Below are positions 1 through 5,354 of a DNA stretch of 5,384 nt, piece after piece; the stretch's first letter is position 1, and each line of letters starts with the position of its first letter. The stretch spans positions 1-5,384 of the forward strand of contig JAGLMX010000051.1 in the NCBI GenBank assembly GCA_023139785.1, read 5' to 3'. Both the position numbers and the translations under genes were made by a program. Under the pieces are notes generated by a model that saw nothing but the letters and a program-made list of their open reading frames with translations, was not told the origin of the DNA and searched no databases. The stretch is from Candidatus Aenigmatarchaeota archaeon. Lineage in GTDB: Archaea > EX4484-52 > B79-G9.

Positions 1-1
1 A

Positions 2-52
2 TTTCTCCGCGCACTTTTTAATGAACTCCGGAAACAGCGGGCGCTATTATAA
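2..52 (+). CDS. Possible C-terminal end of a plus-strand gene entering from the left (partial)
   Basis: Frame 2 is open from the window edge to a TAA at 50-52 and encodes FLRALFNELRKQRALL, which reads like a basic amphipathic C-terminal helix. If real, it converges on hicA and overlaps its 3' end by 6 bp (47-52), an arrangement like the tail-to-tail overlap at 2878-2881. A T6 run follows directly at 53-58 and could end its transcript. Only 16 codons are visible, so no family can be named and chance openness is a serious alternative. Confidence 0.22.
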   Translation, partial: FLRALFNELRKQRALL

Positions 53-295
53 TTTTTTCAGCAATTCAACCAAGTCATTTTTTGATATTGCGTTCCATAT
101 AGAAACTTTTGCCAGAATATCGTTAAGTGTGCCTTTTGCGACTTCCTTATGTTGCGGAACTGTGATGTTGTGCTCTCCTGCAGGTGCTGTTTTTCGAAGG
201 CGCACGTGACTTCCGCGTTGCCTCACTATTTCGTAGCCGAGATTTGAAAGAAGTTTCATCAGCTCTTTTCCGCTAACAACCGGCAGCTTTTGCAG
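47..295 (-). CDS. hicA: HicA-family mRNA interferase toxin, probable CTG start
   Basis: HicA toxins are small dsRBD-fold ribonucleases that cleave mRNA and are neutralised by HicB. The family core is clear: LGYEIVRQRGSHVRLRK with the catalytic histidine (His30 in the 82-residue version), then ITVPQHKEVAKGTL, which matches the usual VPxHxxxxxKGTLxxIL block. The first in-frame ATG is at 259, but the conserved N-terminus KLPVVSGKEL is encoded upstream of it, and no ATG, GTG or TTG lies between 295 and the preceding in-frame stop. I therefore place the start at a CTG (295-293), preceded by a perfect GGAGGT (309-304) at 8-nt spacing, giving LQKLPVVSG at the family's normal N-terminus. Starting at 259 would remove half of helix 1. 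The gene overlaps the hicB 3' end by 23 bp, which suggests translational coupling. The family is secure; the start is an inference, and a start-codon mutation silencing the toxin is the alternative. Confidence 0.88.
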   Translation of the reverse strand: MQKLPVVSGKELMKLLSNLGYEIVRQRGSHVRLRKTAPAGEHNITVPQHKEVAKGTLNDILAKVSIWNAISKNDLVELLKKL

Positions 296-488
296 GAGAA
301 CCGACCTCCATTTCAGAAATAGAAAGCACTTTTATGTTTTCCTTTGTTTCGCCAAAGTGAACCTCTACAGATTCTTTTACGTTTTCCATCAACTCGTCAA
401 GGCTTTTCCCCTGCGTAAATATGTCTTCACCAATGCCGCGAGCACACCAGTAATCTCCATCAAAATAAATTTCAATTTTTACCAACAT
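273..488 (-). CDS. hicB: HicB-family antitoxin
   Basis: This 71-residue protein is a short HicB-type antitoxin. It would bind and block the HicA encoded immediately downstream and, as in other HicBA modules, might repress its own promoter. The diagnostic stretch is GDYWCARGIGEDIFTQGKSL (residues 11-30) followed by DELMENVKESVEVHF: a beta-strand hairpin with the family's Q-G-K/D-S/T-L turn and an amphipathic helix. No separate DNA-binding (HTH or RHH) domain is present; the protein ends shortly after the core at AAGC. The ATG at 488 has GAAGGT at 500-495 with 6-nt spacing. The same frame stays open upstream to 740, but only inside pyrG and with no family similarity, so I did not extend it. The antitoxin-first order and the 23-bp overlap with hicA are consistent with a functional operon. 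Confidence 0.88.
   Translation of the reverse strand: MLVKIEIYFDGDYWCARGIGEDIFTQGKSLDELMENVKESVEVHFGETKENIKVLSISEMEVGSPAKAAGC
304..309 (-). promoter_or_regulatory. Shine-Dalgarno site for hicA
   Basis: The minus strand reads GGAGGT, the full anti-SD complement, inside the last codons of hicB. It is followed after 8 nt by the CTG at 295-293. To the ATG at 259 the gap is 44 nt, far too long. The position of this site is the main sequence argument for the CTG start of hicA. Confidence 0.6.
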
Positions 489-494
489 AAAAAT

Positions 495-500
495 ACCTTC
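495..500 (-). promoter_or_regulatory. Shine-Dalgarno site for hicB
   Basis: GAAGGT on the minus strand lies 6 nt before the ATG at 488-486. It supports that start over longer in-frame alternatives. Confidence 0.5.
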
Positions 501-522
501 TTGGTATATTTGTAGAAACATG

Positions 523-530
523 TTTTTAAA
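523..530 (-). promoter_or_regulatory. Candidate TATA box of the hicBA operon
   Basis: The minus strand reads TTTAAAAA in the 64-bp gap between pyrG and hicB. A start site about 25 nt downstream would fall near position 500, just before or within the SD of hicB. The motif is common in AT-rich DNA, so this is only suggestive. Read-through from pyrG is the alternative source of the transcript. Confidence 0.35.
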
Positions 531-543
531 GGCATTTTTGTGC

Positions 544-548
544 AAAAA
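544..548 (-). terminator. Possible T-tract terminator after pyrG
   Basis: The minus strand has CCCG followed by T5 starting 5 nt after the pyrG stop codon. Archaeal intrinsic termination relies on short U-tracts, so this is a plausible but weak stop for pyrG. No convincing stem precedes it. Confidence 0.25.
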
Positions 549-552
549 CGGG

Positions 553-2199
553 TTATTTCTTTCCACAAGCCTTAACAAACCCAAGAAACAATGGGTGCGC
601 CTCAAGAGGCCTTGAGTTGAACTCAGGGTGCGCCTGGGTTGCGGCAAAGAATTTGTGCTTTGGCAGCTCAATGAATTCCATGAGCTTTTTGTCGGGGGAT
701 GTGCCTGAAAATACAAGCCCTGCGCTTTCAAGCTTTTCAATATAATCAGGATTTACTTCATACCTGTGCCTGTGGCGCTCTGAGACTTTTTCCTTGTCGT
801 AGAGGCTGTGGACAATGCTGCCTTTTTTGAGCACAGCAGGGTATGCGCCAAGGCGCATTGATGCGCCGTAGTTTTCTTCTTCAAGATTTTTTTTCTGGCT
901 AGGGAGAATATCAATAACAGGATACGCTGTCTTTGCATCAATCTCTGTTGAGTGCGCACCTTTCATTTCTGCTACGTTTCGGGCATACTCTATTACTGCG
1001 GTTTGCATGCCAAGGCAGAGGCCGAGGAACGGAACATTATTTTCCCGGCAATATTTTATGGCATTTATTTTGCCTTCAATACCTGTTGAGCCGAAGCCGC
1101 CGGGCACAATAATGCCGTCAAAGCCTGAAAGAATCCCCTCATCAGGATTCTTTTTTTCAAGGATGGTTGACTGCACTTGCTCTATCTTTGCCTGAACGCC
1201 TGCGTGCGCACTGGCGTGCTTGATTGATTCAAGCACTGAGAGGTAAACATCAGAATGCTCTGTCTTTCCATGGGAAACGTATTTTCCGATAATGCCTATT
1301 TTTATTTCTTTTTTCGCATTCTGCATCTTATCCACAAAAGCCTTCCACTCAGAAAGGTTTCCTCTTGGCTTAAGGCCGAATTTTGCAAGAAGCTTTTTTC
1401 CAAGCCCCTGCTCTTCAAAAAGAAGCGGTATTTCATATATGCTTTTGACATCAGGGTCGTCAATTATGTTTTCTTTATTCACAAAGCAGCGCTGCTCTAT
1501 TATCCACTTTCTTGGTTCATCTATGCCTATTTCAGAGCGCAGTATAAGAAAATCCGGTGAAATCCCGACTTCGCGTAGTTTGCAGACAGCATGCTGTGTT
1601 GGCTTTGTCTTTAGTTCGTTGACGTTTCTCAAATAGGGTAGATAGGATACCATGACGTATGTGCATGGGTATTCCCTGCCAAGCTCACGTACGGCATGCA
1701 GGAAGACCATGTTTTCAATGTCTCCGCTCGTGCCGCCTACTTCGACCAAAACAAAATCATATCCATTTGCTGATTCAAGAATACGTTCCTTGACTTCATT
1801 TACTATGTCAGGTATCATCTCGACATCGCGCCCGCCGTATTTTAGCTGGCGTTCCTTTTGTATGACTGAAAGATAAATCTGCCCTGTTGTTATGTTGTTG
1901 CGCTTTGGCACAACCTGACCGAGAAAGCGCTCGTAGTTGCCAAGGTCCTGGTCAATCTCGCCTCCGTCGTCTGTCACAAAGACTTCCCCGTGCTCTGTCG
2001 GGCGCATTGTGCCTGCATCTATGTTGATGTATGGGTCAATCTTAACGCCTGTGACAGAATATCCTTCGGATTTGAGGAGCCTTCCGATTGACGCAGTAAC
2101 AACTCCTTTTCCAAGACCGGACAGCACACCGCCTACGACAAAAATAAAGCGCGGCTTCTTTGTTTTTTCAGAATCAGGCACATTATGCATTGGGCTCAT
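553..2199 (-). CDS. pyrG: CTP synthase (glutamine-hydrolysing)
   Basis: This enzyme converts UTP to CTP with ATP and ammonia from glutamine, the last step of pyrimidine nucleotide synthesis. The 548 residues have the full two-domain layout. In the N-terminal synthetase domain, a P-loop-like GGVLSGLGKG lies at residues 23-32. It is followed by KIDPYINIDAGTM (Mg-binding Asp about 61), HGEVFVTDDG, VEVGGTSGDIE (Glu153) and NELKTKPTQHAV. In the C-terminal class I glutaminase domain, VPGGFG begins at 365, the FLGLCLGMQ elbow carries nucleophile Cys395, and RHRHRYEVN and QAHPEF supply His524 and Glu526. I chose ATG 2199 because a TATATAAA lies 28 nt upstream; ATG 2190 is the alternative. An in-frame TTG at 2259 lies upstream of that TATA box and is unlikely. 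About 16 residues precede the usual N-terminus (PRFIFVVGG). Length is normal for the family. The usual GGVVSSLGKG and GGTVGDIE motifs are slightly altered. Confidence 0.97.
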   Translation of the reverse strand: MSPMHNVPDSEKTKKPRFIFVVGGVLSGLGKGVVTASIGRLLKSEGYSVTGVKIDPYINIDAGTMRPTEHGEVFVTDDGGEIDQDLGNYERFLGQVVPKRNNITTGQIYLSVIQKERQLKYGGRDVEMIPDIVNEVKERILESANGYDFVLVEVGGTSGDIENMVFLHAVRELGREYPCTYVMVSYLPYLRNVNELKTKPTQHAVCKLREVGISPDFLILRSEIGIDEPRKWIIEQRCFVNKENIIDDPDVKSIYEIPLLFEEQGLGKKLLAKFGLKPRGNLSEWKAFVDKMQNAKKEIKIGIIGKYVSHGKTEHSDVYLSVLESIKHASAHAGVQAKIEQVQSTILEKKNPDEGILSGFDGIIVPGGFGSTGIEGKINAIKYCRENNVPFLGLCLGMQTAVIEYARNVAEMKGAHSTEIDAKTAYPVIDILPSQKKNLEEENYGASMRLGAYPAVLKKGSIVHSLYDKEKVSERHRHRYEVNPDYIEKLESAGLVFSGTSPDKKLMEFIELPKHKFFAATQAHPEFNSRPLEAHPLFLGFVKACGKK

Positions 2200-2226
2200 A
2201 ATGTATACTTTGTCTGGGTGAGAAAA

Positions 2227-2234
2227 TTTATATA
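2227..2234 (-). promoter_or_regulatory. TATA box of pyrG
   Basis: The minus strand reads TATATAAA, near the archaeal consensus, with its downstream edge 28 nt from the ATG at 2199. Transcription would start around 2204, leaving a leader of about 5 nt (about 14 nt to the ATG at 2190). It forms the left half of a divergent promoter pair. Confidence 0.6.
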
Positions 2235-2271
2235 TGCATTTGCTTGTCGCGTGTTGCAATCCAGTTCGGAA

Positions 2272-2279
2272 TTTTTAAA
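2272..2279 (+). promoter_or_regulatory. TATA box of the Cys-rich orphan gene
   Basis: The plus strand reads TTTTTAAA, preceded by CGGAA as a possible BRE. Its edge is 30 nt from the ATG at 2309, so the transcript would be leaderless or nearly so. This spacing supports the ATG at 2309 over the in-frame TTG at 2300. Confidence 0.5.
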
Positions 2280-2308
2280 GATTCATAACGCTGTTATTAT
2301 TGGTTTTT

Positions 2309-2881
2309 ATGGATTTAAATGACTTTTACGCGCTTTTTCATGATGTTGGCTGCGCTAGCCCGAGAACTTTTGCGCGCCGCCTGATTTTGGGGGTGGCAAA
2401 GATTTCTGAATGCCCTCAAATAAAAGGAGTTGTAAAGGAAAAAATAGTGCGCGCACTGAAAGATGGCGTTACTTATGCGTGTGCGTCCTGCGCTTATGGC
2501 TCAGCCAGCGTTATACTTCGTCCGTGCAAGGCAGAGGGCAAAACGACCGGAGAAATACGGATTTCATGCAAGAATAAACGATTTCCTCTTTTTGATGCAG
2601 GCGCGCTTTTTGAAATTGCACTGAAAGAGGGTGCATTGAAAAATATTTCTTATTCTGAAGAGCTTGGGTTTATTTCTTTGCGCATGGGTGAAAAAAATAT
2701 TTTTGTATTCGAAAACGGTCTCATTCGCGTAAAACAGGCAGAAGACAGGAAAGATGTTGAGGAAACAATTGAATACGTGCGCGCACTTATCAAAAAAGCT
2801 GAAATATGCGGTGTTTGTGGTGGGACAATGGATGAGTGCCGGGCGATGTATTGCATGCGAAGTGATTCGGATTTACTTTAA
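2309..2881 (+). CDS. Uncharacterised cysteine-rich protein, possible Zn or Fe-S binder
   Basis: I do not recognise this 190-residue protein. It has ten cysteines: 15, 35, 58, 61, 73, 87, 167, 170, 177 and 182. Two groups stand out: CASC (58-61) with Cys73 and Cys87, and a C-terminal CGVCGGTMDECRAMYC cluster (CxxC-x6-C-x4-C, 167-182). Such spacing suits zinc or an Fe-S cluster, but the metal is unknown. Between them lies an alpha/beta region, including KNIFVFENGLIRVKQAEDRK (strand, turn, strand) and then a long helix up to about residue 165. No signal peptide or membrane segment is visible, so it is probably cytoplasmic. It is a single plus-strand gene: divergent from pyrG with its own TATA box, and convergent with trm56, sharing TTAA at the stop codons. 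Frame length, codon use and promoter position make the gene itself reliable; its function is not known. Confidence 0.88.
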   Translation: MDLNDFYALFHDVGCASPRTFARRLILGVAKISECPQIKGVVKEKIVRALKDGVTYACASCAYGSASVILRPCKAEGKTTGEIRISCKNKRFPLFDAGALFEIALKEGALKNISYSEELGFISLRMGEKNIFVFENGLIRVKQAEDRKDVEETIEYVRALIKKAEICGVCGGTMDECRAMYCMRSDSDLL

Positions 2882-3405
2882 CGAATTTCTGAGGTGCGGG
2901 AGTTTGTTTTCTTTCCTAGTTCCTGAGGAATTACGTTTAGGTCTGCGCCCGCAAACTCACGGGAAAGTTCTTTTCCTTCAAAGTAGTCATGCAAAAAGAT
3001 TGCCAGAGCCGCGACTTCTGAGTGCGGCTGGTTGCCGACACCTATATTGTAGTCTGCCCTTTCGTAAACATCCCACGGCACTTTTTCGCCGCCGACAATT
3101 ACAAGAAGGTCTTTGTGTTTTTTTATAGAATTTATTTTTTTCTGAATGGGCATGCCGTACATTGTAAGGTGCGCTTTTTTCCCGGGAAACTCACGTATGA
3201 TTTTTTTCCAGTTTTTTTCATAGCTTATTTTGAAATTCCCGCCGAACCTTGAAGATATATCGCGCACAGAATCGAGTATCTTGTCATCCTTTTCACCTGA
3301 AAGAATTACGTTGTCTGCGCCAAGAGCCCTTGCAGTAAGGCAGACATGGGTTGTAATGCGGGCATCACGAACGTGGCGGTGCCCGAGACGAAGAACTGTG
3401 AGCAT
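2878..3405 (-). CDS. trm56: tRNA (cytidine(56)-2'-O)-methyltransferase, Trm56 (SPOUT)
   Basis: This archaeal enzyme uses S-adenosylmethionine to methylate the 2'-O of C56 in the tRNA T-loop, which helps lock the elbow of the tRNA. Family motifs run the whole length of the 175 residues: VLRLGHR at 4-10, RDARITTHVCLTARALGADN at 13-32, HLTMYG at 79-84, and the SPOUT knot region VIVGGEKVP (102-110) followed by ADYNIGVGNQPHSEVAALAIFL (117-138). The length is typical of the family. I prefer ATG 3405, because it puts VLRLGHR at the normal distance from the N-terminus and the purB stop region supplies GTGA as an SD-like element 5 nt upstream. GTG 3414 would add MNI and overlap the purB stop as GTGA. 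The gene lies just after purB and is probably co-expressed with it. The last 15 or so residues are poorly conserved. Confidence 0.95.
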   Translation of the reverse strand: MLTVLRLGHRHVRDARITTHVCLTARALGADNVILSGEKDDKILDSVRDISSRFGGNFKISYEKNWKKIIREFPGKKAHLTMYGMPIQKKINSIKKHKDLLVIVGGEKVPWDVYERADYNIGVGNQPHSEVAALAIFLHDYFEGKELSREFAGADLNVIPQELGKKTNSRTSEIR

Positions 3406-3410
3406 TATAT

Positions 3411-4793
3411 TCACAACTTGAGCTTATTTTTCCAAAACGTGCAGACTTCGTCTGTTTTTGCGGCAGAGCGCCCGATATATTTTTCAGGGCTTTTTAGGGC
3501 GAGCATGTTTTTGGAGGATATTTTTTCAATATAGTTTTTTAGTGATGAATCGTTTTCTGCAAGTTCAACAATTCCTTTTTCTTCTTTTTGTGCCAAAAGC
3601 GTGAGCTTTCGTACGGCTTCGTGCGCGTCCGGGTGGCCTGCCTTTGCGAGCAGAATATATAGCGGCTCGGCAGCAACATGCTCTTTGCTTTTATTGAAGT
3701 TGGCATTCATGTGTTCTTTATCAACTGAGAGTTTTTTTACAGCATCAGTTATCCTTAAGATTGATGCATAGAGCGCGCCAAAAAGCTCGGGCAGGAATCT
3801 TTGCGATGCCGAGTTTGTGAGGTCTCTTTGGTGCTCGGAAATCTGGTCAAGATATACGGTTGTCATTCTTGGCATAAATGCCTTGTAGATGCTCTTTATG
3901 TTCTCAAATGTGATGGGGTTTCTTTTGTGCGGCATTGTGGATGAGCCGACCTGGTCTTTGCCGAACAACTCTCCGACTTCTGAAATCTCGCTTCTTTGAA
4001 GATTCCTCATATCGTCTGAGAAGTTTGCAAGAACAGAAAATGTGGAAACCGCGGCATGGGCGAGGTCTGCAATTGGTTCTGGAGGCACGATTTGGGTTGA
4101 ATGCAGTGCAGGCTTTATTCCAAGTATATCGAGTGTTGTTTTCTCAAAATCTTCTGCGTTCTCAAATATGACTGATGATGCATTGTACGCACCGACTGCG
4201 CCGGACATTTTGCCGCAAAGAGCGTTCTTTGCGTTTGTGATGGTCTCTATGCGCGAGCCAACTCTGTTGACGTATGATGCAACTGCAAAGCCAAATGTTA
4301 TGGGTTCTGCATGCTGACCGTGTGTCCTTCCGATTTGAAGCGTGTTTTTTTCTCTTTCTGCAATGGATATCAGTTCGCGCTCAAGTTCATTCAGTAATGG
4401 AATAAGCTCTTTTTCAGAGAATTCTTTGTATCTCAGAGCGTTTGCTGTGTCAACAATATCGTATGATGTTGCGAGAAAATGAACAAATGGCTTTGCTTCT
4501 TCCGAAACTTTGTTTCGGATGCAGTTTGCAAGGGCGCGAATGTCGTGCTTTATGCGCTCTTCTTCTTCAAAAACTTCTTCTGCAGTCACTTTTTCGCTTG
4601 CGCCCGCGATTTCGTCTGCAACCTTTTTGCTGCATATATTGTGCTTTGCAAGCGCTTCTGCAAGCGCAGACTCAACGCGAAGCTTGTATTTTGTGTATGA
4701 TTCTTCAGAAAAATAGGGCATAATGGCGTTGTGCGCCTTTTTGTTACGTAGATACCGGTAATCAAGAGGGGAGATGCAGGAGTCGAAGGTCAT
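3411..4793 (-). CDS. purB: Adenylosuccinate lyase
   Basis: PurB is a homotetrameric fumarase/aspartase-superfamily lyase. It removes fumarate from SAICAR in de novo purine synthesis and from adenylosuccinate to give AMP. The 460 residues contain the superfamily's three conserved regions: IKHDIRA with His83, TLQIGRTHGQHAEPITFG with active-site His158, and the signature GSSTMPHKRNP at 283-293, which carries the flexible-loop serine and Lys290/Asn292. LQRSEISEVGE (265-275) and SEHQRDLTNSA (319-329) are also typical. The length matches archaeal and Bacillus-type enzymes. The ATG at 4793 is the first in-frame start and lies near the usual N-terminus (SCISPLDYRY). No clear SD precedes it. It follows rpoL by 49 bp, across a T-rich stretch, and precedes trm56 by 5 bp, so transcription from the rpoL promoter or from a weak local one are both possible. 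Confidence 0.97.
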   Translation of the reverse strand: MTFDSCISPLDYRYLRNKKAHNAIMPYFSEESYTKYKLRVESALAEALAKHNICSKKVADEIAGASEKVTAEEVFEEEERIKHDIRALANCIRNKVSEEAKPFVHFLATSYDIVDTANALRYKEFSEKELIPLLNELERELISIAEREKNTLQIGRTHGQHAEPITFGFAVASYVNRVGSRIETITNAKNALCGKMSGAVGAYNASSVIFENAEDFEKTTLDILGIKPALHSTQIVPPEPIADLAHAAVSTFSVLANFSDDMRNLQRSEISEVGELFGKDQVGSSTMPHKRNPITFENIKSIYKAFMPRMTTVYLDQISEHQRDLTNSASQRFLPELFGALYASILRITDAVKKLSVDKEHMNANFNKSKEHVAAEPLYILLAKAGHPDAHEAVRKLTLLAQKEEKGIVELAENDSSLKNYIEKISSKNMLALKSPEKYIGRSAAKTDEVCTFWKNKLKL

Positions 4794-4807
4794 GCCTATA
4801 TTGAGAG

Positions 4808-4822
4808 AAAAAATAATAAAAA
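4808..4822 (-). terminator. T-rich element between rpoL and purB (terminator and/or weak promoter)
   Basis: The minus strand reads T5-ATTA-T6 between the rpoL stop and the purB start. U-tracts of this kind stop archaeal RNA polymerase, so it could end part of the rpoL transcripts. The TTTTTATT part is also TATA-like, but it lies only about 22 nt from the purB ATG, short of the 28-31 nt seen at the better promoters here. Both roles are inferred from composition. Confidence 0.4.
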
Positions 4823-4842
4823 GAGGACTGCACTAGCAGACT

Positions 4843-5112
4843 TTACTTAACAGCCTTTTCAAACTCAGTCCTGAATTCAGAAAACATGTCCTGAGTGCGC
4901 TTGACTGCGTCCTTAAGCGATTTCTCTGGGTTCTTGCCTTTTATCATAAGGTTTGGATGACCGAGGTATGGGTGCTTTTTTTCATAGGCGGCACTTGTTA
5001 CAGTTTTGTCGTCCCAGAGTGTTTCGCGCAGCACGTTTGCGAGTGTGTGGCCTGCGCCTTCAATCTTGACAGAAATTCCGTCTTTTCCCATTTTTGTTGT
5101 CTTGACTTTCAT
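4843..5112 (-). CDS. rpoL: DNA-directed RNA polymerase subunit L (Rpb11 homologue)
   Basis: RpoL pairs with RpoD (Rpb3-like) to form the platform on which archaeal RNA polymerase assembles, like the alpha dimer in bacteria. The 89-residue protein has the family features in order: an N-terminal strand region, GAGHTLANVLRETLWDD (about 19-35, equivalent to the HTxxNxLRxxL core), AAYEKKHPYLGHPNLMIKGK (about 41-60) and a C-terminal amphipathic helix ending EFRTEFEKAVK. This is the normal length for archaeal RpoL. The frame stays open to a TTG at 5214 with an ATG at 5205, but I chose ATG 5112: the family homology begins there and an ATATAAA box lies 31 nt upstream, inside the putative extension. 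A transcript from that box would not include the earlier starts. Confidence 0.93.
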   Translation of the reverse strand: MKVKTTKMGKDGISVKIEGAGHTLANVLRETLWDDKTVTSAAYEKKHPYLGHPNLMIKGKNPEKSLKDAVKRTQDMFSEFRTEFEKAVK

Positions 5113-5142
5113 AGAAACCAGTGGAATATCTTGTTCAAAAGC

Positions 5143-5149
5143 TTTATAT
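5143..5149 (-). promoter_or_regulatory. TATA box of rpoL
   Basis: The minus strand reads ATATAAA within CCATATAAAGC, with its edge 31 nt from the ATG at 5112. It predicts a leader of roughly 8 nt. Its position helps to decide the start codon of rpoL. Confidence 0.55.
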
Positions 5150-5251
5150 GGGTTGCGTTTCAATTTCAGGTGTTGAATGGATTGAGTGAATTGTGCGGGC
5201 GCCATTTTACTCAATAATGCATGGCTGTGCGCTGTTAGCTAAAATGCACTG

Positions 5252-5281
5252 GCTCGCTCATTAAATATCATGAAAATCCAC
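5252..5281. repeat. 30-bp direct repeat, copy 1
   Basis: This copy starts GCTCGCTCATTAAATATC and ends ATGAAAATCCAC. It is identical over all 30 bases to 5355-5384, with a 103-bp period. The match does not extend one base further to the left (G versus C). An exact 30-bp repeat at this distance is very unlikely by chance. Confidence 0.9.
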
Positions 5282-5308
5282 TGGTTTGATTGATGAGGCT
5301 TTTCAGGC

Positions 5309-5353
5309 TATTTAATGGCTCACACCGAAATTAAGGTGAGCATACCAATTTCG
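5309..5353. repeat. Overlapping inverted repeats between the two direct repeats
   Basis: Two perfect inverted repeats interleave. GCTCAC (5318-5323) pairs with GTGAGC (5336-5341), and CGAAATT (5326-5332) pairs with AATTTCG (5347-5353). In RNA the order of the arms allows an H-type pseudoknot. TATTTAATG at 5309-5317 is also the reverse complement of CATTAAATA inside both direct repeats (5259-5267 and 5362-5370). The region from 5113 to 5384 otherwise holds only the rpoL promoter and no convincing gene on either strand. Confidence 0.55.
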
Positions 5354-5354
5354 C

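Noticed and set aside
47..488. HicB-HicA fusion through a frameshift at the A4 run (286-289)
   Set aside because: Deleting one A would fuse the two proteins, but the overlap is the usual arrangement for separate hicB and hicA genes and a good SD and start codon position explain hicA without a frameshift. Reads could still be checked.
273..740. Long version of HicB beginning inside pyrG
   Set aside because: The extra N-terminal 84 residues are an alternative frame of the conserved pyrG glutaminase end. HicB similarity and an SD both point to ATG 488.
2200..2259. Longer PyrG from TTG 2259
   Set aside because: It would start upstream of the TATATAAA promoter box and add residues not expected for the family.
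5113..5214. N-terminal extension of RpoL from TTG 5214 or ATG 5205
   Set aside because: A TATA box at 5143-5149 lies inside it, the added residues do not resemble RpoL, and the 89-residue form already has the normal family length.
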